Assembly (NCBI GenBank): GCA_032719365.1
Contig: CM064874.1
Coordinates: 44,852,676 to 44,916,675 of the forward strand
Direction of reading: 5' to 3'
DNA: 64,000 bases
From: Prinsepia uniflora
Taxonomy: Eukaryota; Streptophyta; Magnoliopsida; Rosales; Rosaceae
In this document: positions 60,098-64,000 of the stretch, piece after piece
How positions within the stretch are numbered: position 1 is the first letter of the stretch
Layout: each line of letters opens with the position of its first letter
Position numbers and translations under genes: made by a program
Notes under the pieces: generated by a model
Told to the model about the DNA's origin: nothing
The model's database searches: none
What the model saw: the letters and a program-made list of their open reading frames with translations, nothing else

Positions 60098-61515
60098 GCA
60101 GAATGATGATTTTGCCCCTAGAATGGGCAAAATGTTGAGTTTTAGTTCAGGCGGTCAAATGGACGTTGACCGATGACCGTGACATAGTTCGGGACGTCAT
60201 GAGTTCGTACCCAGGTGGCACGCCCGATTCCAACATCTGAGGAGGAAGTTATGATGTTCGGAAGATTGAGGGCACTTTCGTAATTTGGTTAAAAATGGGG
60301 AATTTGTTGACTTTTTGCACGACAAGTTTTCTTCACGCAAACCGACGACCGTTAGATAAATCTCGACGTCATGAATACAACGACAGGCGGTACGTCGTCA
60401 TCGGACTTTGGATGGTTTAGGTACTGGTCTGAATAAGTGAAGGGGTAAAACGGTAATTGTGAAGAAAGGGGCAATTTGGTCTTTTCACTGCAGTGGGATC
60501 TGTGCCAGTGACAAATGGACAAGTGGCTGCCCTGGAGTTGATGCCCACTGGTTTTAGGACATCTGTCCTTCTCTAGAAGGTGGGGGAAACCTTCCCACCG
60601 CCACATAATCGATCATATGGTTTAAAATGGGAAATTGTTGCAAGGTTAAGAAAACAAAACAGAGAGCAGAGTACCCTGAGAAACCATCCCTATAAACCCC
60701 TAAATCTTCAATTTTTGGTATGTGGGTTATAAGGGGGAGTGAGTAAGGATGATAAGGTGATTGTGGTGGTGTTGCCACAAGAACCGTCGTGGACAGGTGA
60801 CATGAACCGTGAGATAAAACAGAGGAAGCCGTGAACTAATCCAGCCAAACTCCTGCAATCTTCATCCCTGGTCCATGTTGTGTGAAGGAAAGCTGAAAAG
60901 GGTGAGGAAATGAGTGTGGCAGTCACCACGGCAGTGCACGATGACTTGGAAAGGTGAGTTTCCGTGAAGCTTGAGGTTGAAGTCCAAAATGGTGGCTTTT
61001 GATTTGAGGGTTATTATTTGTTTTAATTCATTGGAAACTGGTTTGGAGGTTGTTAGGAGTTGTTCGGGCTGGGAGGGAAGCCTGAGACAGGCTGTGGAGA
61101 CCAGAACAGAAATTCGAAAAATGGTCGGTTCGATAGTCGCCTTGGGAAGGTAATTTCTAGCTCCATTGTTCACGATTTAATTAAGTAAAATGATTAGAAT
61201 TGAAAGGACGGAAGTATTAGCTTAATTAGGAGGGAAAACAGATTAAAAAGGAATGAGAAATGGACAAAACCGCTCACGCCGGTTCACGGTTGGACCGGCT
61301 TAACTGAACCGGTTGAACACGGGTTGAAGAAGGTGAACAGTGTCAGCGCGTGGCTCTCACGCGCAGCCTCTTGGGATGGCGCGTGAGGGCACGTGACGGC
61401 TCTTCTGGGAAAGTTTCCAACACGACTTTTAAAGTATTTGATGTAACGAACATTTTGGCGCTAGTTTCGAGTCAATCGGACATCGATATGTTTCGGGCTG
61501 TCCGAAGGTTTTAGG
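60098..61515 (+). repeat. Solo LTR H, second piece
   Basis: Non-coding LTR sequence resuming after F ('cagaatgatgattttgcccc'), with the GCGCGTG block near 61378. Ends with TTAGG, the left TSD of the Cassandra. Confidence 0.85.
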
Positions 61516-61726
61516 TGTAAGACCCGGTCTTGGAAGCAAGAACGGTGAGCAAGACCCGTGAGCTTGAGAAGCAAGATCGGTGAGCAAGACCCGTGAGCTT
61601 GGAAAGGTAAGATCGGTGAACGATCCCACATCGCTCGGGGAGGGAAAGGTGAAGTACCTTATATGTGTGGACACGTATCTATCTAACACAAGGCCTTTTG
61701 GGAGCTCAGTGGCTTTGGGGGGGATT

Positions 61727-61800
61727 GGAACCCCAAAGTTAAGCGAGTTGAGGCTGGTGCAATCCCATGATGGGTGACCTACTGGGAAGTTGCATGTGAG
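61727..61800 (+). promoter_or_regulatory. 5S-rRNA-like internal pol III promoter in Cassandra 5' LTR
   Basis: AAGTTAAGCG, GATGGGTGACC and CTGGGAAGTT occur in the order of the plant 5S A box, intermediate element and C box. The A-to-C spacing is close to true 5S genes. Not a functional 5S gene, since the first third of 5S is absent. Confidence 0.88.
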
Positions 61801-61875
61801 CTCCCGAAAACAAAACCGTGAGGGCTAGGCCCAAAGCGGACAATATTGTGTTAGATGGGTCGAGTCGTGACAGAA

Positions 61876-61888
61876 TGGTATCAGAGCC
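61876..61888 (+). other. Cassandra primer binding site
   Basis: TGGTATCAGAGCC, iMet type, three bases after the 5' LTR. Confidence 0.92.
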
Positions 61889-61929
61889 GAACCCTGACCG
61901 GAAGTGTGCCAGCGAGGACGCTGGGCCCC

Positions 61930-61943
61930 AAGGGGGGGTGGAT
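61930..61943 (+). other. Cassandra polypurine tract
   Basis: AAGGGGGGGTGGAT directly before the 3' LTR. Confidence 0.85.
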
Positions 61944-62154
61944 TGTAAGACCCGGTCTTGGAAGCAAGAACGGTGAGCAAGACCCGTGAGCTTGAGAAGC
62001 AAGATCGGTGAGCAAGACCCGTGAGCTTGGAAAGGTAAGATCGGTAAACGATCCCACATCGCTCGGGGAGGGAAAGGTGAAGTACCTTATATGTGTGGAC
62101 ACATATCTATCTAACACAAGGCCTTTTGGGAGCTCAGTGGCTTTGGGGGGGATT

Positions 62155-62228
62155 GGAACCCCAAAGTTAAGCGAGTTGAGGCTGGTGCAATCCCATGATG
62201 GGTGACCTACTGGGAAGTTGCACGTGAG
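62155..62228 (+). promoter_or_regulatory. 5S-rRNA-like segment in Cassandra 3' LTR
   Basis: Same A box, intermediate element and C box order as in the 5' LTR, with one substitution (GCACGTGAG for GCATGTGAG). Confidence 0.87.
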
Positions 62229-62983
62229 CTCCCGAAAACAAAACCGTGAGGGCTAGGCCCAAAGCGGACAAAATTGTGTTAGATGGGTCGAGTCGTGACA
62301 TTAGGCCTCGGTTAAAAATAGTTAAAAATACGGGAAAATTACGGGGCTTTAGTATAAGCTTAATGAAGTAGTTAGTGACCTCGTTATAGGAATTGGACAG
62401 GTTCGGGAAAGCCGAAGATAGCAGAATGGCCTGGAACGGCGTAAGTGCGCCGTATCTAGGCAACGTCGGAATGGTCTGTGAATGGACTTTGCTTTCTAAC
62501 TTATGATGCATGCATATATGTTTTTAATATGTTTTCATACGTGATTCTATGATTTTCTTTATGATCTTGATGGTTTACGGTTTTGTACGTTTTTGAGATA
62601 TTTACGTATTTGCACGTTTTACGAGGTTTTGATTTCTATTGTGATTTGAACATGATTTTAATGATTTGATTTCAAGGATTTGAAATGAATTTTGGAAAAG
62701 TGATTTTGGGCTTGAAGCCCTGTGCATGAGATTTCGGTTTTGAAACTGGATTTCAGAAATGTTCTTTTGGATTTGGTTTTTGAGATTTGGAAAGGAAGTC
62801 TGGATTTGGGTTCGGGATAGTGGTTCCGGATGCTAGCTTACGGAATCATTGTTGAAAATTCGGAAAAGGATTTTCTATGGTTTTCACTGATTGAATGAAA
62901 AATGGTTTTGGGTTTAAAGACCCGGAAAAAGAGAAAACCCCACTAGATCTTGTTTTGAGTTTAAAGACTCGGATTGATTGACG

Positions 62984-62984
<1 letters not shown>

Positions 62985-63022
<38 letters not shown>
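62985..63022. repeat. G38 homopolymer
   Basis: 38 consecutive G between two hairpin units of LTR H. Possible quadruplex; length uncertain in any assembly. Confidence 0.9.
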
Positions 63023-63074
63023 CGAGGGCCCTGGATTGATATGTTTTGAGTTTAAAGACTCGGTGATTATGATA

Positions 63075-63091
63075 CCCCCCCCCCCCCCCCC
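63075..63091. repeat. C17 homopolymer
   Basis: 17 C only 52 bp after the G38 run, so the two could pair as a G:C stem. Confidence 0.9.
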
Positions 63092-63781
63092 GATACCTGT
63101 GATTGCGTTTTGAGTTTAAAGACTCGGATATCCGGAGAAGGCTTGGCTATTTGCGCATTGTGTTTTGAGTTTAAAAACTCGGGCGCACTTGAGATCCAGT
63201 AAACTTGTATGATTAATATTTTCACTGGTTTTTCACTGGTTTTCTGATGTTTTGGCAGTGGCCCGGATGAAGTGGATTTGACGAGTTTTGAGATTGAGTT
63301 CCCGGATTTGAGATTGATTTGTGATTTGAGGCTGAGGCCTAGATTTGAATAACGGTTTTGATACGGGTTTTCAAATGGTTTTTCTTGGATGGTTTTTGAT
63401 ATGAATGGTTTAGTAATATGTTTGGATATGCATGCATTGATTTTTGCGTGGAGGGTAAAAATGTAATTGTTTTATTGAACTGATTTTGAACTTATATCTT
63501 ATTTTTGTCCACTCACAGTCTTTTGTGTTTTTAATACCCTCCAGGTTGTTGCGGTACGGGCTGTTAGTCGAGAGTGACAGAGGCATCACACCCGAGATCC
63601 ACAGTAGTTCAGCGCACTCTGGGAAGTCCGGATACTTTTAGGATGGTTGGATCGAGAATCCATTGTCCGACTTACGCGTCACATAGAGGTTGGACGTCAG
63701 TTTAGCCTTCATGTCATGCATAAGTTAGACGGGGTCAGGATTTAGCCCTTAATCCCGGGGATTAGGGGGTGGATCTTGTCA

Positions 63782-64000
63782 CCGGAGGATACTTCTTTCG
63801 TGTGTTACTTCGGCTTTGGAAGTTGAGATGTTAGGAATGGCTGTTCAGTATATGGGACACGTGTTGTGAAGTCCCCAAATGACTCAGTAAGCTTGAGGAA
63901 GATGTCAGTTGTGTCGACATTCCTAGTGGTATCCCTTGCAGGATTTACCGAGGTTGCTACCTCAGAGGGAGGTTGAGTTGCGATAGACTTGAGGGTGTAG
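63782..64000 (+). pseudogene. Element G pol, region before RT, cut by window end
   Basis: After the right TSD of H the G interior continues. Near 63941-63988 the plus strand reads QDLPRLLPQREVELRIDL, a decayed form of the EDLPGLPPSREIEF(T/P)IEL segment that precedes RT in elements 1 and D. It shows that H is inserted between the protease and RT of G. Confidence 0.75.

Larger units (their letters stand above)
61516..62300 (+). mobile_element. Cassandra TRIM, complete
   Basis: 785 bp: 357-bp LTRs (61516-61872 and 61944-62300, about four differences) around a 71-bp interior holding only PBS and PPT. Perfect TSD TTAGG (61511-61515 and 62301-62305). LTRs start TGTAAGACCC and end GTCGTGACA. The 5S-rRNA-like segment in each LTR identifies it as Cassandra, a plant TRIM with a pol III-type promoter (established for the family). 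It codes for nothing. The near-identity of its LTRs indicates a recent insertion. Confidence 0.95.
54113..63781 (+). mobile_element. Solo LTR H inside element G (pieces 54113-54208, 60098-61515, 62306-63781)
   Basis: Starts TGTAACAACCCG, ends ATCTTGTCA. Flanks CCAGA (54108-54112) and CCGGA (63782-63786) are a TSD with one change, and G pol sequence continues on the far side. Split by solo LTR F and by a Cassandra. CTGTGAATGGAC 62476-62487, GTCCACTCACAG 63507-63518 with CAG at 63544. Confidence 0.88.
62306..63781 (+). repeat. Solo LTR H, third piece
   Basis: Resumes after the Cassandra ('cctcggttaaaaatagtt'). Holds donor-like CTGTGAATGGAC, a five-unit GAGTTTAAAGACTC array (62909-63185) interrupted by long homopolymers, branch-like GTCCACTCACAG and the LTR end. 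Confidence 0.85.

Noticed and set aside
61727..61800. A 5S rRNA gene
   Set aside because: Only the promoter half of 5S is present and it sits in both LTRs of a TRIM; it is the Cassandra 5S-like segment, not a 5S gene.

Overview
The window is repeat DNA from a flowering plant, probably a eudicot; the species cannot be told. It contains plant Ty3/gypsy chromovirus polyproteins (most like the Tekay/Del clade), initiator-Met-tRNA primer binding sites, 2.6-3.6 kb LTRs with TG...CA ends, and a Cassandra-type TRIM with a 5S-rRNA-like promoter. No host gene, tRNA gene, ordinary rRNA gene or CRISPR array was found. Nearly every base belongs to an LTR retrotransposon or its remains, and most insertions sit inside older LTRs.

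Layout. 1-6934: minus-strand chromovirus (element 1), its left LTR cut by the window edge, with a broken gag-pol lacking the integrase core. 6935-7965: old decayed LTR pieces. 7966-46902: one plus-strand solo LTR (A) with a perfect AGAAA target-site duplication (TSD), opened by later insertions: solo LTR M (8041-11163); element B (12073-23727, minus, no gag or pol), itself holding solo LTR N (15866-18820); and element C (25327-46854, minus, also without coding). C contains element D (30997-41338, minus, near-complete gag-pol) and a rearranged LTR plus Cassandra insertion L (41991-45473). 46903-51140: old decayed LTR copies. 51140-64000: decayed plus-strand element G (LTR, PBS, gag, protease, start of pol). 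Solo LTR H (54113-63781) splits G; H carries solo LTR F (54209-60092, itself split by solo LTR E 56339-59269) and a complete Cassandra (61516-62300).

Coding capacity. Only elements 1, D and G keep recognisable gag/pol and all are broken. B and C have LTRs, PBS or PPT and related coding-free interiors, as expected of LARD-type elements that would need proteins from relatives such as D.

Main lead. Most fairly complete LTRs here, on either strand and of several families, carry a 10-12 bp inverted pair, CTGTGAGTGGAC and GTCCACTCACAG, about 0.6-1.5 kb apart. The first contains a GTGAGT splice donor. The second contains a CTCAC branch-site motif, followed 27-30 nt later by a pyrimidine-rich stretch ending in AG, in all families except B. 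The LTRs thus look as if they hold an intron whose donor and branch site can base-pair. Family-specific hairpin repeat arrays lie between the two. This is inference from sequence and needs transcript data.
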